Notes: generated by a model from the letters alone, not told the origin. A stretch of 64,000 bases of DNA from Ruminococcus albus AD2013 (GCF_000526775.1 NZ_JAGS01000001.1:620001-684000); one strand, 5' to 3'. Shown: positions 45,129-54,578, counted from the first letter of the stretch. Numbers and translations: made by a program.

Positions 45129-45787
45129 ATACAAAGCATATCACAACGGAAGAAAAGTTTTATATCTGTGACGGCTGCAAGGTCTATTTCAGCACCGAGG
45201 AAGAAGATGACGGCAGCATATGGCTGATAGGTACGCGCGAAAGTGTCAGTAATATCAGGAATTTCTATATCCCGAATACGATAAATGGTGCGCCTGTTGT
45301 TTATATCGAAGGTGATATTTTCGATTACAACAATGCGCTTGAACACTTTATCGTTGAAGATGATAATGAGTATTTCCGTATGTATGAGGGCGGCTTGTAC
45401 TCTAAGGATATGAAGAAGTTCTATTTTATGCCGCCGAAGTTTGACGGAAAGGTATTTTTTGTACCCGAGGGTGTCGAGTGGATAGGGGACACGGCACTGA
45501 ATGCTAAGTCACTTGAAACTATCGTTATACCCGAGGGCTGTCAACGTATGATAGAGTACAGCTGTGCCGGGATGAGATCGCTGAAACGTATTTATATCCC
45601 GAAAAGCATGAAATTTATAGGCTTCAAAGCCTTCAACTTCACTGCACCCGAGGAAGTTTTCTACGAGGGCAGCGAGGAAGACAGGACAAAGATAGACTTC
45701 TGCGATGAAGGCTTCAATGCAGGGCTTCTGAACGCGAAGTGGCATTACGACTGCACTATACCGAAGTCGTCTGACGAAATAAAATAA
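45125..45787 (+). CDS. Cytosolic leucine-rich repeat (BspA-type) protein
   Basis: The start ATG at 45125 (MNTKHITTEEKFY) overlaps the prmC stop by four bases. The 220-residue product has no signal peptide. Its centre holds BspA-type leucine-rich repeat units (FFVPEGVEWIGDTALN, SLETIVIPEGCQRMIE, SLKRIYIPKSMKFIGFKAF). Related repeats occur in the secreted protein at 60196. It is probably the last but one gene of the operon from 39687. Function unknown. Confidence 0.72.
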   Translation: MNTKHITTEEKFYICDGCKVYFSTEEEDDGSIWLIGTRESVSNIRNFYIPNTINGAPVVYIEGDIFDYNNALEHFIVEDDNEYFRMYEGGLYSKDMKKFYFMPPKFDGKVFFVPEGVEWIGDTALNAKSLETIVIPEGCQRMIEYSCAGMRSLKRIYIPKSMKFIGFKAFNFTAPEEVFYEGSEEDRTKIDFCDEGFNAGLLNAKWHYDCTIPKSSDEIK

Positions 45788-45813
45788 TGCCGGTATGTCG
45801 GCGGTGATGAAAT

Positions 45814-46200
45814 TTGAAAAACAGGAAGAACTACCTTAAAAGACGTGCAAAAATGCGCAGACTGGTAAACGAAGGCTTTGCCTTTGAAACGGGTCGTGTC
45901 TGCGAAGTGTGCGGTGCGGAACTTTATGATTTCCCGATGTATGATGCACTTGGATGCCTTGCCTGCGATAGGTGGGCAGAAGATGTCTGCGGCGATCCTG
46001 ATTGTCCTATGTGCGCAAAACGTCCCGCAAGACCCTGGGGTATTCTGTTTGATGCAGAATCCGAACTCAGCGGACATATGGCTGTACGTCATGCTCTGAT
46101 GAGAAAAAGAAGTCTTCAGGATAACTATTTTCATAAGAAAAACGGTTCTGAACGTCGAAAAAGACGCATAGAGTACATTAAAGAGTACAGAAAACGATAA
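45814..46200 (+). CDS. Cysteine-rich, probably zinc-binding basic protein
   Basis: The start is TTG at 45814 (reads MKNRKNYLKRRAKM); GGCGGTGATG lies upstream. The 128-residue product has Cys pairs CEVCG and CLACD, then CGDPDCPMC, which could hold one or two zinc ions. Both ends are strongly basic, which would suit nucleic-acid binding. I do not recognise the family. Confidence 0.6.
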   Translation: MKNRKNYLKRRAKMRRLVNEGFAFETGRVCEVCGAELYDFPMYDALGCLACDRWAEDVCGDPDCPMCAKRPARPWGILFDAESELSGHMAVRHALMRKRSLQDNYFHKKNGSERRKRRIEYIKEYRKR

Positions 46201-46339
46201 TAGTACGAATTTTAGTACGCAAATCTTTAATTTGGCAAAAAATCACTTGCAGTCCGTACAAAGGGACAGTTAATGTGTTATAATATATGCAGGAAAGAAA
46301 AATTTCCGATAAAATTGATTTTGAAAGGAAATAAAAAAT

Positions 46340-47548
46340 ATGGCTATCGATAAGAAGAAAAAGGAAAAGGACGTTAAGGTCCACAACATCACCGACGCTG
46401 AGGAGAAGAAGAAGGCACTTGAAACTGCCATTGCTTTTATTGAAAAGCAGTTCGGTAAGGGTGCTATAATGAAGCTGGGCGATGCAAGGGCTATGGACGT
46501 TGAGGCTATCCCCACAGGATCTATGATGCTTGATATGGCTCTTGGTATAGGCGGTGTTCCCCGCGGACGTATCATCGAGATATACGGACCCGAGTCCTCG
46601 GGTAAGACAACAGTTGCACTGCATATTATTGCAGAGACCCAGAAGATGGGCGGCGATGTTGCTTTCATCGATGTTGAGCACGCTCTCGACCCTGTATATG
46701 CAAAGAATCTGGGTGTTGATATCGACAGTATGCTGGTATCACAGCCAGACAGCGGCGAGCAGGCACTGGAGATAGCCGAAGCACTGGCAAGATCCGGTGC
46801 TATCGATTGCATAGTTATCGACTCTGTTGCAGCTATGGTAACAAAGGCTGAGATAGACGGCGAAATGGGCGATACCCACGTAGGTCAGCTGGCAAGACTT
46901 ATGTCACAGGCTATGAGAAAGCTGACAGGTGTTGTTTCTAAATCCAATACTACCTGCGTATTTATTAATCAGGTGCGTGAGAAGATAGGTGTTATGTACG
47001 GCAACCCCGAGACTACTCCCGGCGGACGTGCGCTGAAGTTCTATGCTTCGGTACGTATTGAAGTCAGACGCGGTGAGCAGATCAAGGACGGCGGAGAAGT
47101 TCTGGGCAACAGGACTAAATGTAAGGTCGTAAAGAATAAAGTCGCTCCTCCTTTCAAGGAGTGTGAATTCGATATCATGTATGGCAAGGGCATCTCCCGC
47201 GTGGGCGAAGTTCTTGATGCGGCTGTTGATCTCGGTATCGTCAAGAAGGGCGGCGCATGGTTCAGCTATGAGGATTACAAACTGGGTCAGGGCAGAGACA
47301 ACTCCAAGCAGTTCCTGCTGGATCATCCGGATATCATGGCTGAGATCGAGGAGAAGATAAAGGCGGCTTCCGTTGATGATGCACTGGCTTCTTCAAATAA
47401 GAAATCTGAGAAAAAATCAAAGCTTGAAGAAAAGGCTAATGCAGGTGCAGGCATCACCGCTGATAAGGCATCTGTCGAACCCGAGAATCCTTCAGATGAG
47501 GATTTTGAGGAGTTCGCACCGATAGATATCGACAGTCTCGGTGAGTAA
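46340..47548 (+). CDS. recA: Recombinase RecA
   Basis: The start ATG at 46340 follows GAAAGGAAA. The 402-residue ATPase forms filaments on single-stranded DNA for recombination and SOS induction. Walker A is GPESSGKTTVALH, Walker B VIDSVAAM, and loop motifs (TNQVREK-like INQVREKIGVMYGNPE) are intact. The C-terminal 60 residues after the core are an acidic, Lys/Glu-rich extension. A TATAAT at 46279-46284 is the likely -10; direct repeats TAGTACG lie at 46201-46207 and 46213-46219. I do not see a canonical LexA box. recX overlaps its stop by eight bases. Confidence 0.98.
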   Translation: MAIDKKKKEKDVKVHNITDAEEKKKALETAIAFIEKQFGKGAIMKLGDARAMDVEAIPTGSMMLDMALGIGGVPRGRIIEIYGPESSGKTTVALHIIAETQKMGGDVAFIDVEHALDPVYAKNLGVDIDSMLVSQPDSGEQALEIAEALARSGAIDCIVIDSVAAMVTKAEIDGEMGDTHVGQLARLMSQAMRKLTGVVSKSNTTCVFINQVREKIGVMYGNPETTPGGRALKFYASVRIEVRRGEQIKDGGEVLGNRTKCKVVKNKVAPPFKECEFDIMYGKGISRVGEVLDAAVDLGIVKKGGAWFSYEDYKLGQGRDNSKQFLLDHPDIMAEIEEKIKAASVDDALASSNKKSEKKSKLEEKANAGAGITADKASVEPENPSDEDFEEFAPIDIDSLGE

Positions 47549-48188
47549 AAAAATGCTTAAAATAACCAACGTATCCCTTTACAAGGGCGCGACTTATATG
47601 ATCGAATTCGAGGACAGGGATGCTGAATTCCTGAATCGTGAGATAGTAAGCAGATATAATTTAAAGGCAGGCATCAGTCTGCCTTTGTCTGCGTGGGAAG
47701 ATATCAAGGCAGAGGAAGAATACCGCAAGGCGCGGGAAAGAGCGCTGTATCTGCTGGATTATAAGGACTATTCGTATATCGAACTCTTCCGAAAGCTTGA
47801 AAAGAATTATTCCGAAGACACCTGTTATCGTGTAATGGATAAGATGGTGGAGATGGGCACTGTCAACGACAGACGCTATGCTGAGGGTATGGCGCGTCAT
47901 TATGTTGAAGTCAAAAAATTCGGCAGAACAAGGGCGTTCCGTGAGATGCGAAATAAAGGTCTCACATCGGAAGTCATTAACGAAGCCCTTGACAGATATG
48001 ACGAAGACGAGGAAGATACGTGGTATGACCGCCTTTATGAATTGGTGGAGAAGAAATATCTGCGTTACCTTGATGACGAAAAGGGCGTTAACCGTGTAAA
48101 GAATGCGCTGGTAAGATATGGTTATGGTTATGACCTCATAAAAGAGGTCTTGCGAGATATTGAAGAAGAATACGGCGAGGAGGAGTAG
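47541..48188 (+). CDS. recX: Regulatory protein RecX
   Basis: The start is GTG at 47541, inside the last codons of recA; ATG at 47553 is possible. The 215-residue helical protein modulates RecA filaments. RecX three-helix repeats are visible (ALYLLDYKDYSYIELFRKL, VNDRRYAEGMARHYVE, GRTRAFREMRNKGL). The overlap with recA suggests coupled translation. Confidence 0.9.
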   Translation: MSKKMLKITNVSLYKGATYMIEFEDRDAEFLNREIVSRYNLKAGISLPLSAWEDIKAEEEYRKARERALYLLDYKDYSYIELFRKLEKNYSEDTCYRVMDKMVEMGTVNDRRYAEGMARHYVEVKKFGRTRAFREMRNKGLTSEVINEALDRYDEDEEDTWYDRLYELVEKKYLRYLDDEKGVNRVKNALVRYGYGYDLIKEVLRDIEEEYGEEE

Positions 48189-48191
48189 ATT

Positions 48192-48596
48192 TTGGATAAG
48201 ATTAAGTACAACGAGGAACAGGAAGCATTTGAGATATCTTACGAGATTTGGGGCAAGCCTGTGACGGTCCTGTTTTATATGGAAGATCAGCAGGATATAA
48301 TGGATAATATCTCCGATATTGCTGACAAGCTGGGCAGGGTAGAGCGCAACAAGTCAAAGCTTGCCGAGATAATAAAGCGCGATGGAAAGTACGACAAGAA
48401 GAAATTCCCTCTGCTGACTTCTGCGCAGATAGAAGAGATAATGGAGATAGAAAGTGCTTTTGTTGATGAAGACGATGAGGGCACTGTTCTGAGTATAACA
48501 GTAACCGCAAAAAATGGCGCTCTCGGTGAGGGTGTTATGGTCGAACTTCTGGGAGATGGGTCGATCGAGATATCCTGTGAAGGTAAATTAATGTAA
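48192..48596 (+). CDS. Small acidic protein of unknown function
   Basis: The start is TTG at 48192 (reads MDKIKYNEEQEAFEISYE), with GGAGGAG just before the recX stop. The 134-residue soluble product begins with beta strands and has a helical middle. The C-terminal half is beta-rich (GTVLSITVTAKNGALGEGV). It is four bases after recX and probably in the same transcript. I do not recognise the family. Confidence 0.62.
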   Translation: MDKIKYNEEQEAFEISYEIWGKPVTVLFYMEDQQDIMDNISDIADKLGRVERNKSKLAEIIKRDGKYDKKKFPLLTSAQIEEIMEIESAFVDEDDEGTVLSITVTAKNGALGEGVMVELLGDGSIEISCEGKLM

Positions 48597-48612
48597 AATA
48601 TTTTTACAGCTC

Positions 48613-48641
48613 TTTACAAATCAGGAAAAAGGTGTTATAAT
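48613..48641 (+). promoter_or_regulatory. Promoter of rimO-pgsA
   Basis: TTTACA (48613-48618) and TATAAT (48636-48641) with a 17-base spacer, 50 bases before the start. Confidence 0.78.
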
Positions 48642-48690
48642 GTAATAATGTGATCGAGCAGAATGTTAAATTGATAGGAGTTCTTATTTT

Positions 48691-50022
48691 ATGTCTACAC
48701 GAGTGGGTATGGTTTCTCTTGGATGTCCCAAAAATCAGGTGGATGCCGAGCATATGCTTTATGACCTAAAAAAAGAGGGCTATGAGCTTGTGAGCGATGC
48801 AGCTCTGGCTGATGTGGTCATTGTTAATACCTGCGGTTTTATTGAATCCGCAAAGCAGGAAGCTATCGATACGATACTTGAATTCTGCACCCTTAAAGAA
48901 GAGGGCAGGATAAAGCACGTTATCGCAACAGGCTGCCTTGCCGAGCGCTACCGCGATGAGATGAAAAAGGAAATACCCGAGCTTGACGCAGTCGTAGGAC
49001 TTGGTTCAAACGGCAAGATAGCCGATATAATCAGGGATATATACCGCACCGAGGAAAGCGTTTGCGCCTACGGCAGCAAGACAGACCTTCCTATGGAGGG
49101 CGGCAGACTGATATCCACCGAGCCTTTCTTTGCATATCTTAAAATAGCAGAGGGCTGCTCCAATTGCTGTACCTACTGTGCAATACCTGCCATAAGAGGA
49201 AAATTCCGCAGCAGGAAGATGGAAGATATTCTGGAGGAAGCTAAATGGCTGGCTGAACACGGTGTTACCGAGGTCGTAGTCATAGCACAGGATACCACCC
49301 GCTACGGTGAGGACATTTATGGCAAGTCAATGCTCCCTGAACTGCTTAAAAAGCTCTGCGAGATAGAGGGCTTCAAATGGATAAGAACACTTTACAGCTA
49401 CCCCGAGCGAATCAGCGATGAGTTCATCGATGTGCTGGCGACCGAGGATAAACTGGTAAAATATATAGATATGCCTATACAGCACTGCAACGGTGATGTT
49501 CTGAAAAGAATGAACCGTGCAGGAGACGAGGCTTTTCTGCTTGAACTGATACAGAAGCTGAGAGCGAGGATACCTGATATTGTGCTGAGGACTACCCTCA
49601 TTGCAGGATTCCCCGGGGAGACCGAAGCTCAGTTTGAGGAACTTTGCGAGTTTGTAAAGAATGTCGGTTTTGAAAGACTTGGCTGCTTCGCATATTCTCC
49701 CGAGGAGGGCACAAAGGCATATTCAATGCCCGATCAGGTAGATGAAGTAACAAGAAATAGACGCGCTGATATCATCATGCAGGAGCAGATGCTGGTGACC
49801 GAAAGATATAATCAGGCACAGCTTGGCAAGACAGTCGAGATAGTTTGCGAAGGATTTGACCGCTATGCGGAGTGCTATTTTGGCAGAGGTACAGCAGATG
49901 CGCCCGAGATAGACGGAAAGGTATTCTTTACCTCCGAGAAAAAAGTCGCAGTGGGACAATACGTCAAGGTCGAACTTTTTGATACTCTTGACTACGATCT
50001 GCTGGGAACTGTAACGGAATAA
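48691..50022 (+). CDS. rimO: Ribosomal protein S12 methylthiotransferase
   Basis: The start ATG at 48691 follows ATAGGAG. The 443-residue radical-SAM enzyme adds a methylthio group to an aspartate of ribosomal protein S12. The N-terminal UPF0004 domain (MVSLGCPKNQVDAEHML) holds one iron-sulfur cluster. The radical-SAM motif (CSNCCTYCAIPAIRGKFRSR) holds the other, and a TRAM domain lies at the C-terminus. pgsA follows 14 bases later, a common arrangement. Confidence 0.96.
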   Translation: MSTRVGMVSLGCPKNQVDAEHMLYDLKKEGYELVSDAALADVVIVNTCGFIESAKQEAIDTILEFCTLKEEGRIKHVIATGCLAERYRDEMKKEIPELDAVVGLGSNGKIADIIRDIYRTEESVCAYGSKTDLPMEGGRLISTEPFFAYLKIAEGCSNCCTYCAIPAIRGKFRSRKMEDILEEAKWLAEHGVTEVVVIAQDTTRYGEDIYGKSMLPELLKKLCEIEGFKWIRTLYSYPERISDEFIDVLATEDKLVKYIDMPIQHCNGDVLKRMNRAGDEAFLLELIQKLRARIPDIVLRTTLIAGFPGETEAQFEELCEFVKNVGFERLGCFAYSPEEGTKAYSMPDQVDEVTRNRRADIIMQEQMLVTERYNQAQLGKTVEIVCEGFDRYAECYFGRGTADAPEIDGKVFFTSEKKVAVGQYVKVELFDTLDYDLLGTVTE

Positions 50023-50035
50023 GGAGGACTTTCCG

Positions 50036-50629
50036 ATGAAGAAAATGAATTTGCCAAATAAGCTCACGGTGCTGAGAGTTATACTCATACCATTCTTCAT
50101 GGTATTTATGCTTTGCTTTGAGATAGGTCCGAGACTGCATACGATACTTGCAATGTCGGTATTTATAATCGCATCGCTGACGGATATGCTGGACGGCAAG
50201 ATAGCAAGGGCACAGAATCTTGTTACAACTTTCGGCAAATTCCTTGATCCGCTGGCTGATAAGCTGCTGGTCATGGTGGCGCTGATATGTTTTACTTTTG
50301 AAAGATGGATAGATCCTATCGCTGTTGTTATCATACTTTCAAGAGAATTCATGGTAACAGGTCTGAGACTAGTTGTTGCAGGCGAGGGAGTTGTTGTTGC
50401 CGCAGGCATCTGGGGCAAGCTTAAAACAGCTTTCACTATGGTTGCTATGATAGCTATAATGTTTATGCAGATAATCTACCCCGAGCTTAAAGGTGCTCCC
50501 GATCTGAACTGGACACACCCTGTTTTCCTGATGAATGAGGTGCTGATCTGGATAGCTGTTATACTTACAGTTATATCGGGCGGTGTTTATCTTAAAGCTT
50601 ACGCGAAGTATATAGACCCTAATGAATAA
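50036..50629 (+). CDS. pgsA: CDP-diacylglycerol--glycerol-3-phosphate 3-phosphatidyltransferase
   Basis: The start ATG at 50036 follows AAGGAGGAC. The 197-residue membrane enzyme makes phosphatidylglycerol phosphate. The CDP-alcohol transferase motif (DGKIARAQNLVTTFG, then FLDPLADKLL) is intact and about five membrane helices are visible. It is co-transcribed with rimO. Confidence 0.94.
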   Translation: MKKMNLPNKLTVLRVILIPFFMVFMLCFEIGPRLHTILAMSVFIIASLTDMLDGKIARAQNLVTTFGKFLDPLADKLLVMVALICFTFERWIDPIAVVIILSREFMVTGLRLVVAGEGVVVAAGIWGKLKTAFTMVAMIAIMFMQIIYPELKGAPDLNWTHPVFLMNEVLIWIAVILTVISGGVYLKAYAKYIDPNE

Positions 50630-50640
50630 TTGAATATTCC

Positions 50641-50892
50641 CGAAATGCGCATCAGCAAGAGTACCCCGCATCAGTGACGTCAAGAGAAAAGCCGTTCGGT
50701 GCAAGGCTAAGTTACGGCGGTGGGAAGTGCGGCTGACAGCAGGGAGAGGGGAACAGCAATGCTCAGTATCCCTCCTCGTTTATCCGCGTTAAGGATATCA
50801 AGGCTGTACAAGATATGTACAGTGAAACGGAGTGGGACCGCGGGATCTCTCGCCTCCGAATGCGCATACGTTGCGTGTTCGGGGGCTTTTTT
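50641..50892 (+). promoter_or_regulatory. T-box leader, probably cysteine-specific, with terminator
   Basis: The T-box bulge sequence (TGGGACC at 50833-50839, followed by GCGG) is unmistakable. It is followed by a terminator: GCCTCCGAATGCGCA (50852-50866) pairs with TGCGTGTTCGGGGGC, then TTTTTT. A TGC triplet at 50728-50730 in the stem I region is the likely specifier codon (Cys), matching the genes cysE and cysS downstream. Uncharged tRNA-Cys should stabilise the antiterminator and let the operon be read. The upstream limit is approximate. Confidence 0.9.
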
Positions 50893-50976
50893 ATTTAACA
50901 GAGGTCTGCTTTTTCCGACTGAACGCATTACAGTAATTATAAATGATATGTTTATTCAGAAACACGGAGGGTCAAC

Positions 50977-51648
50977 ATGAGTAAGTTGATAACCAGAATC
51001 ATAAGAAGCTACAAAGATGAGATACAGTCCATCAAGGACAGGGATCCTGCAGCGACAAGTACTTTAGAGATACTGACTTATTCAGGACTGCACGCGGTGG
51101 CTATGTATCGTGTTGCACACTGGTTCTATCTTAAAAATTTAAAGTTTGTAGCCAGGGTGATTTCCCAGACGGCTCGTTTTCTTACGGGTATCGAGATACA
51201 TCCCGGGGCAAAGATAGGCAAGGGTCTGCTGATAGACCACGGCGCGGGAGTCGTTATCGGTGAAACAGCCGAGATCGGCGATAACTGTTTGTTGTATCAG
51301 GGCTGTACCCTCGGCGGTACCGGCAAGGATCAGGGTAAGCGTCATCCTACACTGGGCAATAATGTAATGGTGGGCTGCGGCGCAAAAGTGCTCGGTCCTT
51401 TCAAGGTCGGAGATAATTCAAAGATAGCGGCTAACGCCGTGGTTCTTGAATCTGTTCCGCCAAACTGTACGGCAGTTGGCGTTCCCGCAAAGGTAGTTAA
51501 GCAGAACGGCAAGCGCACACTCGATCTCGATCAGGTGCATATGCCCGATCCTGTTTCTCAGGAGCTCTGCAAGGAAAGGATCGAACTTGAACGCCTTAAA
51601 AAGCGTGTTGAAGATCTGGAAAAGCTCATAGGACAAGAGGGCAGATAA
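50977..51648 (+). CDS. cysE: Serine O-acetyltransferase
   Basis: The start ATG at 50977 follows CGGAGGGT. The 223-residue enzyme makes O-acetylserine, the carbon precursor of cysteine. The left-handed beta-helix of hexapeptide repeats is clear (GAKIGKGLLIDHGAG, VIGETAEIGDNCLLYQG, GGTGKDQGKRHPTLG). It is the first gene under the T-box. Its C-terminal 30 residues are helical. Confidence 0.96.
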   Translation: MSKLITRIIRSYKDEIQSIKDRDPAATSTLEILTYSGLHAVAMYRVAHWFYLKNLKFVARVISQTARFLTGIEIHPGAKIGKGLLIDHGAGVVIGETAEIGDNCLLYQGCTLGGTGKDQGKRHPTLGNNVMVGCGAKVLGPFKVGDNSKIAANAVVLESVPPNCTAVGVPAKVVKQNGKRTLDLDQVHMPDPVSQELCKERIELERLKKRVEDLEKLIGQEGR

Positions 51649-52272
51649 ATGGATACGATAAAGCTTATTGAACATATGCTGGCAAAGCCATATCTGTTTA
51701 CGGGCGGCGAGGATCTGACAGCACTGAAATACTTTCAGTTCGGTTATGATTTCTGTCTGGCTTCAAATATGATACTGAATGAAAGCCCTGAAAAATATTC
51801 GCTCCTGCCCGCTGACTGGAGACTATTCACTGAATTCATCAGGTGTTCGCTGACCTACGATGAACCCAAAGCCGACTGGTACGATATACTCATGACATAT
51901 TTCGGCAATAAAGAGGGCTACCGTATGTTCGTGAATTACTTCGATAATTTCCGCAGACTGGAGATAAGGTCATACAAAAGGGTAATGCTTACCGATGAAC
52001 AGCAGCAAGCCTTTGTAAAGATAACCGGTCTGGATAAATACCCCACAGTTTTTTATGCTGTTGAACTTGCAGATGGCGCAGGTTGGCTTTCAGCTTATGA
52101 AACGGACAGCGTTATATATCAGCGCAGGCATTTTTTTAAAGATGAATCTGCTCTGCTTGAAGATGCACGGTCACTTTTTGGAAGTGAACTCAACTGGTTC
52201 AGTGTTACTGGAGTGAGTGAGCTGAATTTCAAAAAGCCAGTCAGACTTGAACTTAATAAAATTTCCAAGTAA
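51649..52272 (+). CDS. Protein of unknown function in the cysteine operon
   Basis: The start ATG at 51649 follows the cysE stop directly, with GAGGG 12 bases upstream. The 207-residue soluble protein has no signal peptide and no motif I recognise. Aromatic-rich segments (LKYFQFGYDFCLASNM, ADWYDILMTYFGNKEGYRMF) suggest a compact helical fold. Lying between cysE and cysS it shares their T-box control, but a role in cysteine metabolism is only inferred. Confidence 0.68.
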   Translation: MDTIKLIEHMLAKPYLFTGGEDLTALKYFQFGYDFCLASNMILNESPEKYSLLPADWRLFTEFIRCSLTYDEPKADWYDILMTYFGNKEGYRMFVNYFDNFRRLEIRSYKRVMLTDEQQQAFVKITGLDKYPTVFYAVELADGAGWLSAYETDSVIYQRRHFFKDESALLEDARSLFGSELNWFSVTGVSELNFKKPVRLELNKISK

Positions 52273-52292
52273 ATTATCAGGAGGAAAAAACA

Positions 52293-53708
52293 ATGAAGAT
52301 CTATAACACACTCAGCCATAAGGTTGAAGAATTCGTACCGAACACTGCGGGAAAGGTATCCATGTATACCTGCGGACCTACTGTATATCACTTTGCCCAC
52401 ATCGGTAACCTGAGAAGCTACATCATGGAGGACGTTCTGGAGAAGTATATGCGCTGGACAGGCCTTGATGTTAAGCGAGTAATGAATATCACTGACGTTG
52501 GTCATCTTACTTCTGACGGCGATACAGGTGATGACAAGATGCTCAAAGGTGCAAAGCGCGAACATAAGACTGTTATGGAGATCGCTAAGTTCTACACCGA
52601 TGCTTTCTTCACCGATTGCTCTAAGCTGAATATCAAGACCCCCGATGTTGTGGCACCTGCAACGACCTATATCGATGAGTTTATCAAGGTCATTTCTTCC
52701 CTTATCGAAAAAGACTATGCTTACGAGGCAGGCGGAAATATCTACTTTGATACTTCCAAGCTGAAGGAGTACTATGTGTTCCACAATTTCAGCGCAGAGG
52801 ATCTTGAAGTAGGTGTCCGTGAGGGCGTTGAAGAGGATACAAATAAGCGCAACAAGGCTGACTTCGTGCTGTGGTTCACAAAGTCCAAGTTTGACGATCA
52901 GGAGCTGAAATGGGAATCTCCCTGGGGCGTAGGCTATCCTGGCTGGCATATCGAGTGCAGCTGCATATCCATGAAAAATCTCGGCGAGTATCTTGATATC
53001 CACTGCGGCGGCGTTGATAATATATTCCCCCACCACACCAATGAGATCGCACAGTCCGAAGCTTATATCGGACACAAGTGGTGCAACTACTGGTTCCACG
53101 TTCATCACCTGAATACCGATACAGGCAAGATGTCCAAGTCTAAGGGCGAGTTCCTGACAGTATCCTTGCTTGAAGAAAAGGGCTATGACCCGCTGGTATA
53201 CAGATTCTTCTGCTTACAGTCTCACTACAGAAAGTCACTGGTATTCTCATGGGAAAACCTTGACAATGCAAAGACTGCTTATGATAAGCTTACTGCAAGG
53301 ATCGCTGCACTGCTGAATGAAAAGGACGCTTCTGCCGCTGATGCAGCTAAAGTTAATGAGCTGAAAGCTGCATTTGCTGCTGCTATGGACGAAGATCTTA
53401 ACACATCAAACGGCATGACAGTTCTTTATGATATCCTGAAATCCGATGCTTCCGCTGCTACCAAGCTTGCCGCTATCGAGGATATCGACAAGGTGCTTTG
53501 CGTAGGTCTTATCAATGCTGCAAAGAAGCAGAACGAAAAGAACAGCGGTGCTGATATCCCCGCTGAGGTAATGGCACTGGTTGAGGAGAGACAGGCTGCA
53601 AGAAAAGCCAAGAATTTTGCCAAGGCAGACGAGATACGCGACAAGATAACCGCTCTTGGCTATGAGGTCAAGGAAACTCGTCAGGGTACTACCGTGACTA
53701 AGCTTTAA
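52293..53708 (+). CDS. cysS: Cysteinyl-tRNA synthetase
   Basis: The start ATG at 52293 follows CAGGAGGA. The 471-residue class I synthetase charges tRNA-Cys. The HIGH motif reads HIGN after YTCGPTVYHFA, the zinc-binding WHIECSC is present, and KMSKS lies in GKMSKSKGEF. The C-terminal anticodon region is complete. It is the third gene under the T-box, so its own substrate tRNA controls it. Confidence 0.98.
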   Translation: MKIYNTLSHKVEEFVPNTAGKVSMYTCGPTVYHFAHIGNLRSYIMEDVLEKYMRWTGLDVKRVMNITDVGHLTSDGDTGDDKMLKGAKREHKTVMEIAKFYTDAFFTDCSKLNIKTPDVVAPATTYIDEFIKVISSLIEKDYAYEAGGNIYFDTSKLKEYYVFHNFSAEDLEVGVREGVEEDTNKRNKADFVLWFTKSKFDDQELKWESPWGVGYPGWHIECSCISMKNLGEYLDIHCGGVDNIFPHHTNEIAQSEAYIGHKWCNYWFHVHHLNTDTGKMSKSKGEFLTVSLLEEKGYDPLVYRFFCLQSHYRKSLVFSWENLDNAKTAYDKLTARIAALLNEKDASAADAAKVNELKAAFAAAMDEDLNTSNGMTVLYDILKSDASAATKLAAIEDIDKVLCVGLINAAKKQNEKNSGADIPAEVMALVEERQAARKAKNFAKADEIRDKITALGYEVKETRQGTTVTKL

Positions 53709-53717
53709 GCGGAGGAA

Positions 53718-54566
53718 ATGATGGAAAACAAGAAACCAAAAAAGAATTATTACGATGTGCAGCGCAGCAGACGTTTCAGGATATATTTCAATTTCTCAAT
53801 GATAGCCCTGGCTTTTGTGCTGGTTTTTACGCTGTTCAATGCTTGTCAGAGAATGAAGACAGGCACACTTGATCCCGATAATGTTGATCTTATACAGTAT
53901 CAGGTACCAAAGGACGATGCACCTGTTGTTGTGTTTGAAACTTCCGAGGGCACATTCACTGCAGTGCTTTATCCCGATCAGGCACCGAAGTTCGTTGAGT
54001 ATTTCGAGGATCTGGTCAAGGACGGATACTACGACGGAACCTATGTATTCGCAGTACAGAAGGACGTTTATTTCATGGGCGGTTCAAAAGCATCGGACGG
54101 TACTGAAACTGACGATACAGATAAAACTCAGATCGAGCCTGAGATAAACAAGGACCTGTGGCCTTTCAAGGGGGCACTGATATCCTATGGTGACAAGGGC
54201 GGCTCCATCTTCAACAAAAAGATCATGTCGGGCAGCCGTATACTTTTTGTTGATACGGTGGAATTCACCGACGAATTCAAGGAAGAACTTGATTCTGCGG
54301 GCGGCAACACCGAGCTCGTTGAAACTTTCAAGAGCAAGGGAGGCATACCGAATTTCTCTCAGCAGTACACCATTTTCGGACAGGTGTATGATGGCTTTGA
54401 TGCTTATGATGCTATCTGCCGTGCCGAAGTAATGAAAGATGATGACGACCTTCGTCCTAAAAAAGATATCATCATCAATAAGGCATATTTATCTACCTAC
54501 GGCGAACACAGGAACGATAGTTTCTTTAGTTTGGGTCAGGATAAAAACACCACCGATTCAGAATAA
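53718..54566 (+). CDS. Membrane-anchored cyclophilin-like protein with degenerate active site
   Basis: The start is ATG at 53718 (or the next ATG at 53721), after GCGGAGG. The 282-residue protein has one N-terminal membrane helix (FNFSMIALAFVLVFTLFNAC, about residues 26-45), so its body lies outside the cell. The body resembles a cyclophilin (VVVFETSEGTFTAVLYPDQ, DGYYDGTYVFAV), but the catalytic FHR and QFF motifs are not kept. It is probably a binding or chaperone-like protein instead of an active isomerase. It follows cysS by nine bases. Confidence 0.78.
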   Translation: MMENKKPKKNYYDVQRSRRFRIYFNFSMIALAFVLVFTLFNACQRMKTGTLDPDNVDLIQYQVPKDDAPVVVFETSEGTFTAVLYPDQAPKFVEYFEDLVKDGYYDGTYVFAVQKDVYFMGGSKASDGTETDDTDKTQIEPEINKDLWPFKGALISYGDKGGSIFNKKIMSGSRILFVDTVEFTDEFKEELDSAGGNTELVETFKSKGGIPNFSQQYTIFGQVYDGFDAYDAICRAEVMKDDDDLRPKKDIIINKAYLSTYGEHRNDSFFSLGQDKNTTDSE

Positions 54567-54578
54567 TATTACATAATA

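Noticed and set aside
46201..46339. LexA/SOS box upstream of recA
   Set aside because: The region has direct repeats of TAGTACG but no GAAC-N4-GTTC-type site of Gram-positive LexA, so SOS control is not claimed.
52119..53108. Long open frame on the minus strand opposite cysS
   Set aside because: It is the antisense shadow of a full-length, well-conserved synthetase; no binding site or motif.
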